This document shows positions 24,962 to 33,056 of a stretch of DNA of 64,000 nucleotides, one piece after another. A program made the position numbers and the translations under genes. The notes under the pieces are model-generated. The model was not told where the DNA came from and made no database searches. It saw nothing but the letters and a program-made list of their open reading frames with translations. Position 1 is the first letter of the stretch. Each line of letters starts with the position of its first letter. Source of the DNA: Halolamina sp. CBA1230 (lineage in GTDB: Archaea > Halobacteriota > Halobacteria > Halobacteriales > Haloferacaceae); contig NZ_CP054587.1 in assembly GCF_002025255.2 (NCBI RefSeq), forward strand, positions 1,240,001 through 1,304,000, given 5' to 3'.

Positions 24962-25225
24962 TCATTCCTTCATCGACCAGACGCCCACGATCCCCAACAA
25001 AACCGCCGGGACGAACGGCAGCGCCAGCATCGCCACCAGGAACGGAACGCGATCCGCGAGCAGCGTCGGGTAGAGGTAGATGATCCCGGGAATCACCAGC
25101 GTCGCCAGCGCGACGACGACGACGAGCAGCGTGCCGCTGGGGCCGGCCTGCTCGTCGGGATCGTCCACCGAATCGCCCTCAACGCCGCCGGGCGTGTGCG
25201 TGTACCCGTCGTCCTCAGAGCTCAC
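24962..25225 (-). CDS. Small uncharacterised two-helix membrane protein
   Basis: This 87-residue protein has an acidic N-terminus (about 30 residues) and two hydrophobic helices (about residues 33-53 and 61-82). Its start overlaps the end of the upstream dehydrogenase gene by 11 bases, so the two are probably cotranslated. No function is recognised. Confidence 0.65.
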   Translation of the reverse strand: MSSEDDGYTHTPGGVEGDSVDDPDEQAGPSGTLLVVVVALATLVIPGIIYLYPTLLADRVPFLVAMLALPFVPAVLLGIVGVWSMKE

Positions 25226-26255
25226 TATCGGGCTTTAGCACCACCTTCCCAAAGCCCTCCCGGTTCTCCAGCATCTCGTGACCGCGTGCGGCCTCGGACA
25301 TGGGGACGACCTCCCGGATCCGGGGTTCGAACGTCCCGTCCCAGACGAGCGAGAGCGCGTCGTCCACCTCGCCCGGCGTGGCCATCGTCGACCCCAGCAC
25401 CGAGAGCTGGTTCCAGAAGATCCGGTTGACGTTGGTGTGGGGCTGCCCGCCCGCGGTCGCGCCGCAGGTCACCAGCTTCCCGCCTTTCGCGAGCGAGCCC
25501 AGCGAGTCGGTCCAGGACTCGCCGGCGACGTGGTCGACCACCACGTCGACGCCGCGTTTGCCCGTGAGTTCCCGGATCTCGTCGGCGTAGTTCTTCTCGG
25601 TGTAGTCGATCACGTGGTCGGCGCCGCAGTCCGCAGCGTACCCCAGTTTCTCCTCGGTGGAGGCGGTGGCGTACACCTCGCCGCCGACGTGGTCCGCGAT
25701 CTGGACCGCCGCGTGGCCCACGCCGCCGGAGGCGCCGAGCACGAGCACCGAGTCGGTGGGCTGGAGGTCCGCACGGGTCACGAGCATCCGCCACGCGGTC
25801 TGGAACACGAGCGAGGCGGAGCCGGCGACCTCCCAGTCGACACCCTCCGGGACGGGCACGAGGTTGTCAGCCGGCACGGTGGCGTACTCGGCGTGGACGC
25901 CGGGGCGGTGTTCGCCGATGATCTGGTAGCGCACGCACATCGACTCCTCGCCGTCGCGGCAGAACTCACAGCGCCCGCAGGCGACGCCCGCCGAGACGGC
26001 CACGTGGTCGCCGACCGCGAAGCGCTCGACGTCCTCGCCGGTCTCGACGACGACGCCCGCCGCGTCGCTCCCGGGCGTGTGAGGCATCTCCAGGTCGACG
26101 CCGGGCATCCCCCGCCGGGTCCAGATGCCGAGGTGGTTCAACGCCGCAGCCTTCACGTCGATTTTGACCTCGTCGGATTCCGGGTCCTCCTCGGGGACTT
26201 CCTCGTAGGCGATCACGTCGTGGCCGCCGTGGCCGTGGAACTGGACTGCCTTCAT
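25215..26255 (-). CDS. Zinc-binding MDR-family dehydrogenase / quinone oxidoreductase
   Basis: I started at MKAVQFHGHGG (26255), the usual MDR opening. The 346-residue protein has a GroES-like domain with a structural-zinc cluster (ACGRCEFCRDGEESMC: four Cys) and a Rossmann NAD(P)H domain with LGASGGVGHAAVQ. The usual catalytic-zinc ligands are only partly kept (MPHTPGSDAAG replaces the common GHEGAG). It may therefore act as a quinone/enone reductase rather than an alcohol dehydrogenase. It is upstream of, and overlaps, a small membrane-protein gene. The substrate is unknown. Confidence 0.85.
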   Translation of the reverse strand: MKAVQFHGHGGHDVIAYEEVPEEDPESDEVKIDVKAAALNHLGIWTRRGMPGVDLEMPHTPGSDAAGVVVETGEDVERFAVGDHVAVSAGVACGRCEFCRDGEESMCVRYQIIGEHRPGVHAEYATVPADNLVPVPEGVDWEVAGSASLVFQTAWRMLVTRADLQPTDSVLVLGASGGVGHAAVQIADHVGGEVYATASTEEKLGYAADCGADHVIDYTEKNYADEIRELTGKRGVDVVVDHVAGESWTDSLGSLAKGGKLVTCGATAGGQPHTNVNRIFWNQLSVLGSTMATPGEVDDALSLVWDGTFEPRIREVVPMSEAARGHEMLENREGFGKVVLKPDSEL

Positions 26256-26340
26256 GGGCGGCGATTGTGGCGGGGAGGGCATAACGGTGGCTGGTCGCGT
26301 GGACTCCTGGACCGTTGTTCATCCGGAGCGACCGGCCTAC

Positions 26341-26622
26341 TCAGTCATCGGCGGTGTACGCGCCGCCCCGGCGTTTGATCCGTGCGACGATCAGTCGCTG
26401 GCCGTCGTTCCGGAACGTCACGGAGAGACGGAACTCCCCGATACGTATCTTCTTGTACGAGCTGTTCCGGAGTGGTTCACCGTACGCTGGCGGGTCCCGC
26501 CACGGCGAGGAGACGATCTCGTCGAGTTTGTCGAGAATCCGGTCTTGTTCCTCGGGCGAAAGTGCGGCGAGGTCCTCCCGTGCCGTCGATGCCAGTTCCC
26601 AACTCCATCCCTCCTCACTCAT
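26341..26622 (-). CDS. RelE/ParE-superfamily toxin
   Basis: I chose the ATG at 26622, which overlaps the antitoxin stop by 8 bases. The 93-residue product has the RelE fold pattern: an opening helix pair (TAREDLAALSPEEQDRILDKLDEIV) and then strands YKKIRIGEFRLSVTFRNDGQRLIVARIKRRG ending in Tyr/Asp. The Arg-rich strand positions match those contacting mRNA in ribosome-dependent RelE toxins. With the ribbon-helix-helix gene upstream it forms a type II toxin-antitoxin pair. Confidence 0.85.
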   Translation of the reverse strand: MSEEGWSWELASTAREDLAALSPEEQDRILDKLDEIVSSPWRDPPAYGEPLRNSSYKKIRIGEFRLSVTFRNDGQRLIVARIKRRGGAYTADD

Positions 26623-26893
26623 CCGTTCCGAACTGCTCGCGTGCTGCTTCGGCACTCATCGTCGTCCCCTCGCGGACGTCCGTTTCGGCCTCCAGGAGCG
26701 CGACGAGTTCGTCGCGGTCGAACGTCGGGTGTTCGATGGCGTCCCGAAGCGTGTAACGGATGAACTCGCTTCGGCTGTTGAAGCCGCGTCCCTGCCATGC
26801 GTCGTCGATTTCGTCGAGGAAGGACTCGGTGACTTTGAAGTTCACCGTGACGATGCTATCCTCGTCGTCCCCTTTCGTGGTCGCTCCGGACAT
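26615..26893 (-). CDS. Ribbon-helix-helix antitoxin
   Basis: This 92-residue protein has a ribbon-helix-helix domain (strand IVTVNFKVTESFLDEIDDAW, helix NSRSEFIRYTLRDAIEH, about residues 13-55) and a C-terminal segment that should wrap the toxin. It precedes and overlaps the RelE-like toxin gene, the standard RelBE order. The palindrome ACGTA-A-TACGT just before its start is a probable autoregulatory operator. Confidence 0.85.
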   Translation of the reverse strand: MSGATTKGDDEDSIVTVNFKVTESFLDEIDDAWQGRGFNSRSEFIRYTLRDAIEHPTFDRDELVALLEAETDVREGTTMSAEAAREQFGTDE

Positions 26894-26897
26894 ATTA

Positions 26898-26908
26898 ACG
26901 TAATACGT
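26898..26908. promoter_or_regulatory. Palindromic operator candidate of the RelBE-like operon
   Basis: ACGTA-A-TACGT is a perfect 5+1+5 palindrome starting 5 bases before the antitoxin ATG (minus strand). Ribbon-helix-helix antitoxins bind such short palindromes, and the position would block the start of a leaderless transcript. Confidence 0.5.
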
Positions 26909-27147
26909 GCGTCTTACTCAAAGGTGTTTTGCCGATAGCGCGGCCGTGTTGGCGGGCCAAGACGGTGTATCGATAGCTCTCGACGACATCACGGGATCGC
27001 TCCGCTCTCTCGGACGACAACGGAGTGCGAACCGAAGCGAACCGCACGAATCTCCGAGGGGGTCGTGCGGGATGATTCGAAGCCAGCGGACAGCACGACG
27101 AACAGAGAGCGACCGAAGTTTTGTAGCCCCCGGCCCGACGAACGGAC

Positions 27148-27786
27148 ATGAGCGACGATCACTCACACGACGACCACGAGACGAACGACAACCACGAACA
27201 CGACGCTCACTCAGAGCACGAACACGGCGAACCCGGCACCCACGACCACCATCACCACGACCAGGAGCATCTCGGCGTCGCGGTCCTCACCGTCTCCTCC
27301 TCCCGCTCGCTCGACGACGACGCGGCGGGCGACCAGATCACCACCGCCCTCGAGAACGCCGACCACGAGATCACCACCCGCGACCTCGTGCCCGACGACT
27401 ACGACAAAGTCCAGGGCACCGTCCAGCGCTTCGTCGACCGCGACGACACCGACGCCGTGATCACCACCGGCGGGACGGGCGTCACCCCCGACGACGTGAC
27501 CGTCGAGGCCGTGGAACCCCTACTGGGGAAGGAACTGCCCGGCTTCGGCGAACTGTTCCGCCGGCGCTCCTACGAGGAGATCGGCACGATGGTCGTCGCG
27601 ACGCGGGCGACCGCCGGCGTCAGCGACGGCGTGCCCGTGTTCTGTCTCCCGGGGAGCGAGAACGCCGCCGCACTGGGTGTCGAACTGATCGTCTCCACCG
27701 CCGGCCACCTCGCGGGACTGGCGGGCCGCGACGACGACGAACACGACGACGGCGGCGGTGAGAACGACGACGGGCACGACAACTGA
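27148..27786 (+). CDS. moaB: Molybdenum cofactor biosynthesis protein MoaB-like, with His-rich N-terminus
   Basis: This 212-residue protein has a MoaB/MogA (MoCF) domain from about residue 41 (LGVAVLTVSSSRSLDDDAAGDQI) to 190. It includes the TTGGTGVTPDDVTVEA motif that binds molybdopterin and the VFCLPGSENAA segment. The family adenylylates or otherwise processes molybdopterin. It carries a His/Asp/Glu-rich N-terminal extension of about 40 residues (including HDHHHHD) and an acidic C-terminal tail, both absent from standard MoaB. The His-rich part may bind metal ions. Confidence 0.88.
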   Translation: MSDDHSHDDHETNDNHEHDAHSEHEHGEPGTHDHHHHDQEHLGVAVLTVSSSRSLDDDAAGDQITTALENADHEITTRDLVPDDYDKVQGTVQRFVDRDDTDAVITTGGTGVTPDDVTVEAVEPLLGKELPGFGELFRRRSYEEIGTMVVATRATAGVSDGVPVFCLPGSENAAALGVELIVSTAGHLAGLAGRDDDEHDDGGGENDDGHDN

Positions 27787-27849
27787 TCCCATCCACGCTC
27801 GTCCCGGACCGACAGAATCACGTCGGACCTGCGAGAACAGCCTCCAAGA

Positions 27850-29709
27850 ATGTTCGACAAGGTGCTCGTCGCGAACCGCGGTGAGATCGCGGTGCGAGTC
27901 ATGCGCGCCTGCGAGGAACTGGGCGTCGACACCGTCGCGGTCTACTCCGAGGCCGACAAACACGGCGGCCACGTCCGCCACGCCGACGAGGCGTACAACG
28001 TCGGCCCCGCCCGCGCGGCCGACTCCTACCTCGACCACGAGGCCGTGATCGGGGCCGCCGAGAAAGCCGGCGCCGACGCGATCCACCCCGGCTACGGGTT
28101 CCTCGCGGAGAACGCCGGGTTCGCGGGCAAGGTCGAGGCCCACGACGACATCACCTGGGTCGGTCCCGCCGCGGACGGGATGGAACAGCTGGGCGAGAAG
28201 ACGAAAGCCCGGAAGACGATGCGGGAGGCCGACGTGCCGATCGTCCCCGGGACGACCGACCCCGCCGAGAGCGCCGAGGAAGTGAAGGAGTTCGGCGAGG
28301 AGCACGGCTACCCCGTCGCGATCAAGGCCGAGGGCGGCGGCGGCGGTCGCGGGATGAAGATCGTCGAGGGGCCCGAGGAGGCCGAAGACCAGTTCGAGAG
28401 CGCGAAACGCGAGGGCGAGGCGTACTTCGACAACGACAACGTCTACCTCGAGCGCTACCTCGAGAACCCCCGGCATATCGAGGTGCAGATCCTCGCCGAC
28501 GAACACGGCAACGTCCGACACCTCGGCGAGCGTGACTGCTCGCTCCAGCGCCGCCACCAGAAGGTGATCGAGGAGGGGCCGAGCCCCGCACTCACCGACG
28601 AGCTCCGCGAGGAGATCGGCGAGGCCGCCCGCCGCGGCGCCGACGCCGCCGGCTACTACAACGCCGGGACGTTCGAGTTCCTCGTCGAGGAGGAGGACCG
28701 CGACGCCGAGGCCGGCGAGCTGCTCGGGCCGGACGCGAACTTCTACTTCCTCGAAGTCAACACGCGGATCCAGGTCGAACACACCGTCACGGAGGAGCTC
28801 ACGGGCATCGACATCGTGAAGTGGCAGCTCCGGGTCGCCGCCGGCGAGGAGCTGACGTTCTCCCAGGACGACGTCGACCTCTCGGGCCACGCGATCGAGT
28901 TCCGGATCAACGCCGAGCACCCCGAGCAGGAGTTCCAGCCCGCAAGCGGCGGCACGCTCGACACGTACGACACGCCGGACGGCATCGGCGTCCGGGTGGA
29001 CGACGCGCTCTCGGCGGGCGACGAGCTGGTGACCGACTACGACTCGATGATCGCGAAGCTGATCGTCCACGCGAGCGACCGCGAGGAGTGTCTCGCGCGT
29101 TCGAAGCGGGCGTTCGGGGAGTACGACATCGAAGGCGTAGTCACCATCGCGCCGTTCCACCGGCTGATGCTCGACGACGACGCGTTCGTCGCCGGCACGC
29201 ACACCACGAAGTACCTCGACGAGGAGCTCGAGCAGGCCCGCGTCGAGGAGGCCGTCGAGAGATGGGGCACCGAGTCCACCGGCGAGGAGGAGGACGGCGA
29301 GACGACCACTCGGGAGTTCACCGTCGAGGTCAACGGCAAGCGCTTCGACGTCGAACTCGAGGAGGAGGGCGCGCCCGCCATCCCGACACCCGAGACGAGC
29401 AGCGGCGGGGGTGACCGCCCGACCGGCGCCGGCGGGAGCAGTGGGAGCGACGACGGTGGCTCGGGCGGCGGCGCCGAACCGGAGGTCCCGGAGGGCGGCG
29501 AGTCCATCGCCGTCGACATGCAGGGGACGGTGCTCTCCGTCGAGGTCGAGGAGGGCGACGAGGTCGCTCCCGGCGACACCGTGGCGGTGCTCGAGGCGAT
29601 GAAGATGGAGAACGACATCGACGCCGAGCGCGGCGGGACGGTGTCGCAGGTGCTGGTCGAGGAGGGCGAGAGCGTCGACATGGGCGACGTGCTGGTGGTG
29701 CTGGAGTAG
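27850..29709 (+). CDS. pccA: Acyl-CoA carboxylase alpha chain (biotin carboxylase plus BCCP)
   Basis: This 619-residue protein has a biotin carboxylase domain ([18 protein letters not shown] at the start, [11 protein letters not shown]-grasp loop at about residue 161, and [10 protein letters not shown] catalytic segment). A BCCP domain lies at the C-terminus with biotin-acceptor Lys585 in EAMKMEN, and a Gly/Ser/Asp-rich linker separates the two. It charges biotin with bicarbonate for acetyl- or propionyl-CoA carboxylation; haloarchaea use this for propionyl-CoA. The carboxyltransferase subunit is not in the window. A T-rich stretch and a structured repeat follow the stop. Confidence 0.93.
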   Translation: MFDKVLVANRGEIAVRVMRACEELGVDTVAVYSEADKHGGHVRHADEAYNVGPARAADSYLDHEAVIGAAEKAGADAIHPGYGFLAENAGFAGKVEAHDDITWVGPAADGMEQLGEKTKARKTMREADVPIVPGTTDPAESAEEVKEFGEEHGYPVAIKAEGGGGGRGMKIVEGPEEAEDQFESAKREGEAYFDNDNVYLERYLENPRHIEVQILADEHGNVRHLGERDCSLQRRHQKVIEEGPSPALTDELREEIGEAARRGADAAGYYNAGTFEFLVEEEDRDAEAGELLGPDANFYFLEVNTRIQVEHTVTEELTGIDIVKWQLRVAAGEELTFSQDDVDLSGHAIEFRINAEHPEQEFQPASGGTLDTYDTPDGIGVRVDDALSAGDELVTDYDSMIAKLIVHASDREECLARSKRAFGEYDIEGVVTIAPFHRLMLDDDAFVAGTHTTKYLDEELEQARVEEAVERWGTESTGEEEDGETTTREFTVEVNGKRFDVELEEEGAPAIPTPETSSGGGDRPTGAGGSSGSDDGGSGGGAEPEVPEGGESIAVDMQGTVLSVEVEEGDEVAPGDTVAVLEAMKMENDIDAERGGTVSQVLVEEGESVDMGDVLVVLE

Positions 29710-29710
29710 G

Positions 29711-29764
29711 TCGACTTCTTCGTCTGTTTCTTCAGTCGTTTCTGTGGCAGCGTTTCTGTTTTCG
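29711..29764 (+). terminator. T-rich probable terminator after pccA
   Basis: Just after the stop there are several T runs (CTTCTTCG, GTTTCTTC, GTTTCTG, GTTTTC) in an otherwise GC-rich genome. Archaeal termination is favoured by T tracts, so this is a plausible terminator. The call rests on composition only. Confidence 0.4.
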
Positions 29765-29819
29765 GCAACTAGGACAGCGCCCGCGACAGCATCTCGACCC
29801 TCAGTAACGGTGACAGCCA

Positions 29820-30187
29820 CCGCGACAGCAACAGCAGTTCGAGGCTAGACCACTTGCGACCGCAGGGTGCCGGGCACGAGGCCCGGTTATCAGAAATTAG
29901 AGATTTCTGATTGGCAGACGAGAATCGAAGATTCTCGTCGACGGCACAGCATGGAATCCCCACCCCTCCCCCCGCGGGCGCGACCGTTGCGCCCGCGAGG
30001 CGTCCACCGCCACCGTACCGCGGTCGCTGTCGGCGCGAAGCGCGAGCACCTCCGTGTGCGAGTCAGCGCGAGGGACGACTGAGGCGAGCGTAGCGAAGCC
30101 GAAGGAGTCGGCTGGGGAGGTTCGAGGGCTGTGCGGAGCAGTGCGGTCACAAGTGGTCTACGAACGAGATGCTGTTGCTGTTCGCGG
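29820..30187 (+). repeat. Large structured intergenic element, copy 3 (with insertion)
   Basis: The terminal arms are CCGCGACAGCAACAGC and GCTGTTGCTGTTCGCGG, with GACCACTTG/CAAGTGGTC further in. The variable hairpin is CGCGGGCGC (29973-29981) with GCGCCCGCG (29989-29997). A weaker one is CGAGCAC/GTGTGCG (30043-30060). The hairpin that in copy 2 is GTGTCGGGC-ACGAG-GCCCGACAC is here interrupted by a 55-base double-hairpin module. The conserved blocks GCGTCCACCGCCACCG, GTCGGCGCGAAGCG and TCAGCGCGAGGGA match copies 1 and 2. Confidence 0.85.
29887..29941 (+). mobile_element. Double-hairpin module inserted in structured element copy 3
   Basis: Two perfect hairpins, ATCAGAAAT-TAGAG-ATTTCTGAT (29889-29911) and GACGAGAAT-CGAAG-ATTCTCGTC (29917-29939), are separated by TGGCA. 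Compared with copy 2, removing this module restores one uninterrupted hairpin with stem GTGCCGGGC/GCCCGGCAC. The flanking CGG (29884-29886 and 29942-29944) is then a possible 3-base target duplication. Similar hairpin-spacer-hairpin modules occur at 33.5 and 45.1 kb. Confidence 0.6.
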
Positions 30188-30299
30188 TCGAAACACCGAA
30201 CTCCCCAGCACCGTTCACGGTCACAGTTCTCGAACGGTCTCGACCACTCACCGCAAACGAAGCTCCACCTCCAACAGAACCACCCCAGAATCCCCAGAA

Positions 30300-30746
30300 C
30301 TACTCCGACGGCGCCAGCTCCACCTGCGTCAGATCGCGATCCAACTCACACGTCTCGTGTGGCGGCTCACCCTCGACCTCTTGGATCTGGTACTCCTCGT
30401 CGAAATCCGCCCCCAGCGGCACACAGAGCGGGTGGGAGGGGCAGTCCGAGTGCGGGCACTCCCCCGCCAGCTTGGCTTTACTCCCCGAATACGCGGATTT
30501 CGAGGGGACGTTCGCTGGGATCGACGTCGGTTCGACCTCGACGGCCCGGACGCCCTCGTCGTGGACCGCACAGTCGAGCACCTGCGTGTTCTCCCGGACG
30601 TCCGTGACCTCGTAGCGGGTCCCCGCCTCGAGGTTGAGACACTGACTCCGGTAGGGACAGCCCTCACAGCCCGACGCCTCCCCCTGGTAGACGAACTCCT
30701 GGCCCGGGTCGGCGAGGCGCGCGCCGACGAGCGTGACGGTGGTCAT
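30300..30746 (-). CDS. UPF0179-family Cys-rich protein
   Basis: This 148-residue protein has a pattern of conserved Cys: CEGCPYRSQC (about residues 27-36), a later lone Cys, CPHSDCPSHPLC (about 97-108) and a C-terminal Cys. It resembles UPF0179, a euryarchaeal family of unknown function. The Cys pairs suggest a zinc or iron-sulfur site. It is cytoplasmic, with no signal peptide. It is downstream of the DUF5820-like gene in the same direction. Confidence 0.8.
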   Translation of the reverse strand: MTTVTLVGARLADPGQEFVYQGEASGCEGCPYRSQCLNLEAGTRYEVTDVRENTQVLDCAVHDEGVRAVEVEPTSIPANVPSKSAYSGSKAKLAGECPHSDCPSHPLCVPLGADFDEEYQIQEVEGEPPHETCELDRDLTQVELAPSE

Positions 30747-30791
30747 ACGTGACGGTAGCCCCGCCGCGTGGTTAAGGCTCTCGCCCCGGCG

Positions 30792-31178
30792 TCAGTCCCC
30801 CCGGCCGGTCCGCTCGTCCAGTTCCGCGAGATACGCCTCCCGGGGCTCCTGGTACGCCCCGCGGTAGTCGATCCCGCCGTTCGCGAACCGCTCGGCCACC
30901 TCGACCGCGGCGTCGATCGCCGCCTCCCGGCCGTCCCGCGTCTCGTTCGCGAGTTCGATCTCCGGCTCTGCGAACAGCGTCGCGTGCCACTCCTCGGTGG
31001 CGTACTGGCCCGCGCCGGGGCGGTCCGCCCGCGAGCCGTTGGTGACGTAGATCGTCGGCAGACAGGGCGCCGGGAACGACTCGGTGTCGAACACGTCCGG
31101 ACGGTAGGCGAGGATGACCCGGCCGTCCCGCTGTTCGGTCCAGACGGTCCAGGGCTCCGGGAGATCGTCGAGACCCAT
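30792..31178 (-). CDS. Uncharacterised haloarchaeal protein (DUF5820-like)
   Basis: This 128-residue soluble protein has a beta-rich first half (WTVWTEQRDGRVILAYRPDVF, then LPTIYVTNGS) and a helical acidic second half. I recall it as a common haloarchaeal family of unknown function, but the family name is from memory. It has no known motif. It is followed by the UPF0179 gene, about 45 bases away. Confidence 0.6.
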   Translation of the reverse strand: MGLDDLPEPWTVWTEQRDGRVILAYRPDVFDTESFPAPCLPTIYVTNGSRADRPGAGQYATEEWHATLFAEPEIELANETRDGREAAIDAAVEVAERFANGGIDYRGAYQEPREAYLAELDERTGRGD

Positions 31179-31263
31179 GCTCGATGCTGGGCGGCGGAGG
31201 TGGATAGGCCTCTCGCTCCGGATCGCCCACCGGAGAGGTCTCCGAGCGCCGTGCTACCGCGAG

Positions 31264-32067
31264 CTACTGATCGAGCGTGTCGGCGTCGAACCGGCTCGCA
31301 CGGTCGCGGATCGCCTCGTACTGCTCGCGGTAGGTCGCGACCACGTCGGGGTCGTCGTTGCTCAGCACGCCGACGACGGCGCCGCCCTCGTGGACGGTGA
31401 TCCCCGCGTGTTCCAGATCCGGCCCGTTCAGCAGCCAGAGCGCGTAGGGGAGCTCCTCCTCGGTCGCGAACACGTCGACCGCGTCGGCCGCGAAGAACTC
31501 GGCGATCTCCGCCCGCGCGGGAGCGCTGTTCTCGAGCGAGTCGAGCGTCGCCGCCGTCACGACGATCTCGACGGTGAGCCCCTCCTCGACGACGGCGTCC
31601 TCGAGCATCGAGACGTAGTTCGTCTTCACCACCGGCGCGAACCCCCGGAGCGTCTCGGCCTCGGGCAGCCGCGACAGCACCTCCGTCAGCGCCGTCTCCG
31701 GGAGCGCCGGATCGGCGTACGTCACCGTCCCGTCGTCGAGGACGTCGGTGCTGATCGGGGCGTCGTCGGGGATGGCGGCGAGCAGCGGCTCCGCAGCGCC
31801 GAGCGTGTCGGTCGCATCGCGGTACGCTCGGTGGGTTTCGAGTGCGAGCTGTCCGGCGTGGGTCGCCTCGAACCCGCCGTCGGCCTCCCGGACCAGCCCC
31901 GTCTCGACCAGTTCGGCGATCGCGCGATCCACGGTCGATCGGGAGACGCCGACCGCCTCGCCCAGGTCGCGCTTGTCGAGTCGATCGGTCGAGAGGGCGG
32001 CGAGCACGTCGCCCCGCTTGCGGAGGACGTCCCGGACGCGCTGTCCGTCGACGCCGTCAGTAGCCAT
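31264..32067 (-). CDS. Winged-helix regulator with FilR1-like C-terminal domain
   Basis: The true start is the ATG at 32067; the frame is open far upstream only as shadow of the UbiA gene. The 267-residue protein has an N-terminal winged helix (DLGEAVGVSRSTVDRAIAELVETGLV, about residues 35-60). A C-terminal domain of about 150 residues (PVVKTNYVSMLEDAVVEEGLTVEIVVT ... LWLLNGPDLEHAGITVHEGGAVVGVLSNDDPDV) resembles the FilR1 (DUF1724) regulatory domain found in archaeal regulators. The ligand and target genes are unknown. Confidence 0.75.
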   Translation of the reverse strand: MATDGVDGQRVRDVLRKRGDVLAALSTDRLDKRDLGEAVGVSRSTVDRAIAELVETGLVREADGGFEATHAGQLALETHRAYRDATDTLGAAEPLLAAIPDDAPISTDVLDDGTVTYADPALPETALTEVLSRLPEAETLRGFAPVVKTNYVSMLEDAVVEEGLTVEIVVTAATLDSLENSAPARAEIAEFFAADAVDVFATEEELPYALWLLNGPDLEHAGITVHEGGAVVGVLSNDDPDVVATYREQYEAIRDRASRFDADTLDQ

Positions 32068-32117
32068 ACTACCTGTTCCGGCGCCCGACGGTAAATCGGT
32101 TTCCGCTCCGTGACCGA

Positions 32118-33056
32118 TCAGGACAGCGCGGTCCAGACGCTGAGAGCGTGGCGCCAGATCGCGACCGCGAGCGCCCCGTTGGCCAGCGTCGCCACCCACG
32201 CGATGTTGAACCGCTCGGCGAGCGCCCGCGAGGCCGACGCCGGGTCGGTTTCCTGCACCGAGTAGTACACGTCGACGTAGAACGCCGTCACGCCGCCGAA
32301 GACGACTGCCGCGAGCGGGTAGCCGAGCGCGAGCGTGAACCCGGTGGCCGCGGCGGTCGCGATCGCCCCAACCGCGACCGTGTCGGCCACGCCGAACCCG
32401 GTCGCGAACGTCTCGACGCCGGCCTGCCGGTCGAAGTGGACGTCGGCCGCCTGATGGAGGACGTGGTAGCCGAAGCTGTAACAGGCGACGACGACGCCGG
32501 CGACCAGGATCGTCGGCGCGACCTCTCCCCCGACGAGCACCGCGACGGGCAGCACGAGCAGGCCGGCGTCGACGCCGGTCGTGACGACGTGGTTCCAGAC
32601 GCCACGCTCCTTGAAGCGCGGCGGGTAGGAGTACGTGAACCCGAACCCGATCACCGCCGCGCCAGTCGCGAGCACCCAGCCGCCGGCCGCGGCGGCGACG
32701 ACGACGTACAGCACGGTCGCCGCGAGGAGGTAGCCGCCGAGCAGCCACCACGCACGACGGACGCCGAGCGTCCCGACTGCCGACGCGATCACGTCCTTCT
32801 CGGGGTTCGCGGCGTCGACCGCGCGGTCGTGGATCGCGTCGGCGACCGACGCTCCGAACTTCGCGATCAGCGTCGCCCCGGCGTAGCCCATCGCGATCCA
32901 GAGTGTCGTTTCCCCCGGCCATCCGCCGACGCGAACGCCGAGTCCGACCGCGAGCAGCACCGAGGCCACGTTGTAGCCGACCGTCGCTGACAGCCGGCTC
33001 ACGACGGCGACGGCCCGGAGCTGCGACGCGAGCCGCCGCGTAGTCGATCGACTCAT
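32118..33056 (-). CDS. UbiA-family prenyltransferase
   Basis: This 312-residue membrane protein has about eight to nine transmembrane segments and degenerate UbiA motifs: DAIHDRAVDAANPEKD (about residues 73-88) in place of NDxxDxxxD, and HQAADVHFDRQAGVETFATGFG (about 208-229), matching the second DxxxD region. It would transfer a prenyl group to an aromatic or lipid acceptor, as in archaeal ether-lipid or quinone synthesis. The substrate cannot be told. It precedes the FilR1-like regulator gene in the same direction. Confidence 0.8.
   Translation of the reverse strand: MSRSTTRRLASQLRAVAVVSRLSATVGYNVASVLLAVGLGVRVGGWPGETTLWIAMGYAGATLIAKFGASVADAIHDRAVDAANPEKDVIASAVGTLGVRRAWWLLGGYLLAATVLYVVVAAAAGGWVLATGAAVIGFGFTYSYPPRFKERGVWNHVVTTGVDAGLLVLPVAVLVGGEVAPTILVAGVVVACYSFGYHVLHQAADVHFDRQAGVETFATGFGVADTVAVGAIATAAATGFTLALGYPLAAVVFGGVTAFYVDVYYSVQETDPASASRALAERFNIAWVATLANGALAVAIWRHALSVWTALS

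Larger units (their letters stand above)
29710..30299. other. Intergenic region holding structured element copy 3
   Basis: No gene is supported between the convergent pccA and UPF0179 genes. It holds the T-rich terminator region, a partial duplicate of the element left arm (29769-29796), the element with an inserted double hairpin, and about 110 bases of unremarkable sequence before the UPF0179 stop. Confidence 0.6.

Noticed and set aside
27520..29820. 766-residue minus-strand frame
   Set aside because: It is the complement of moaB and the biotin carboxylase and lacks any domain.
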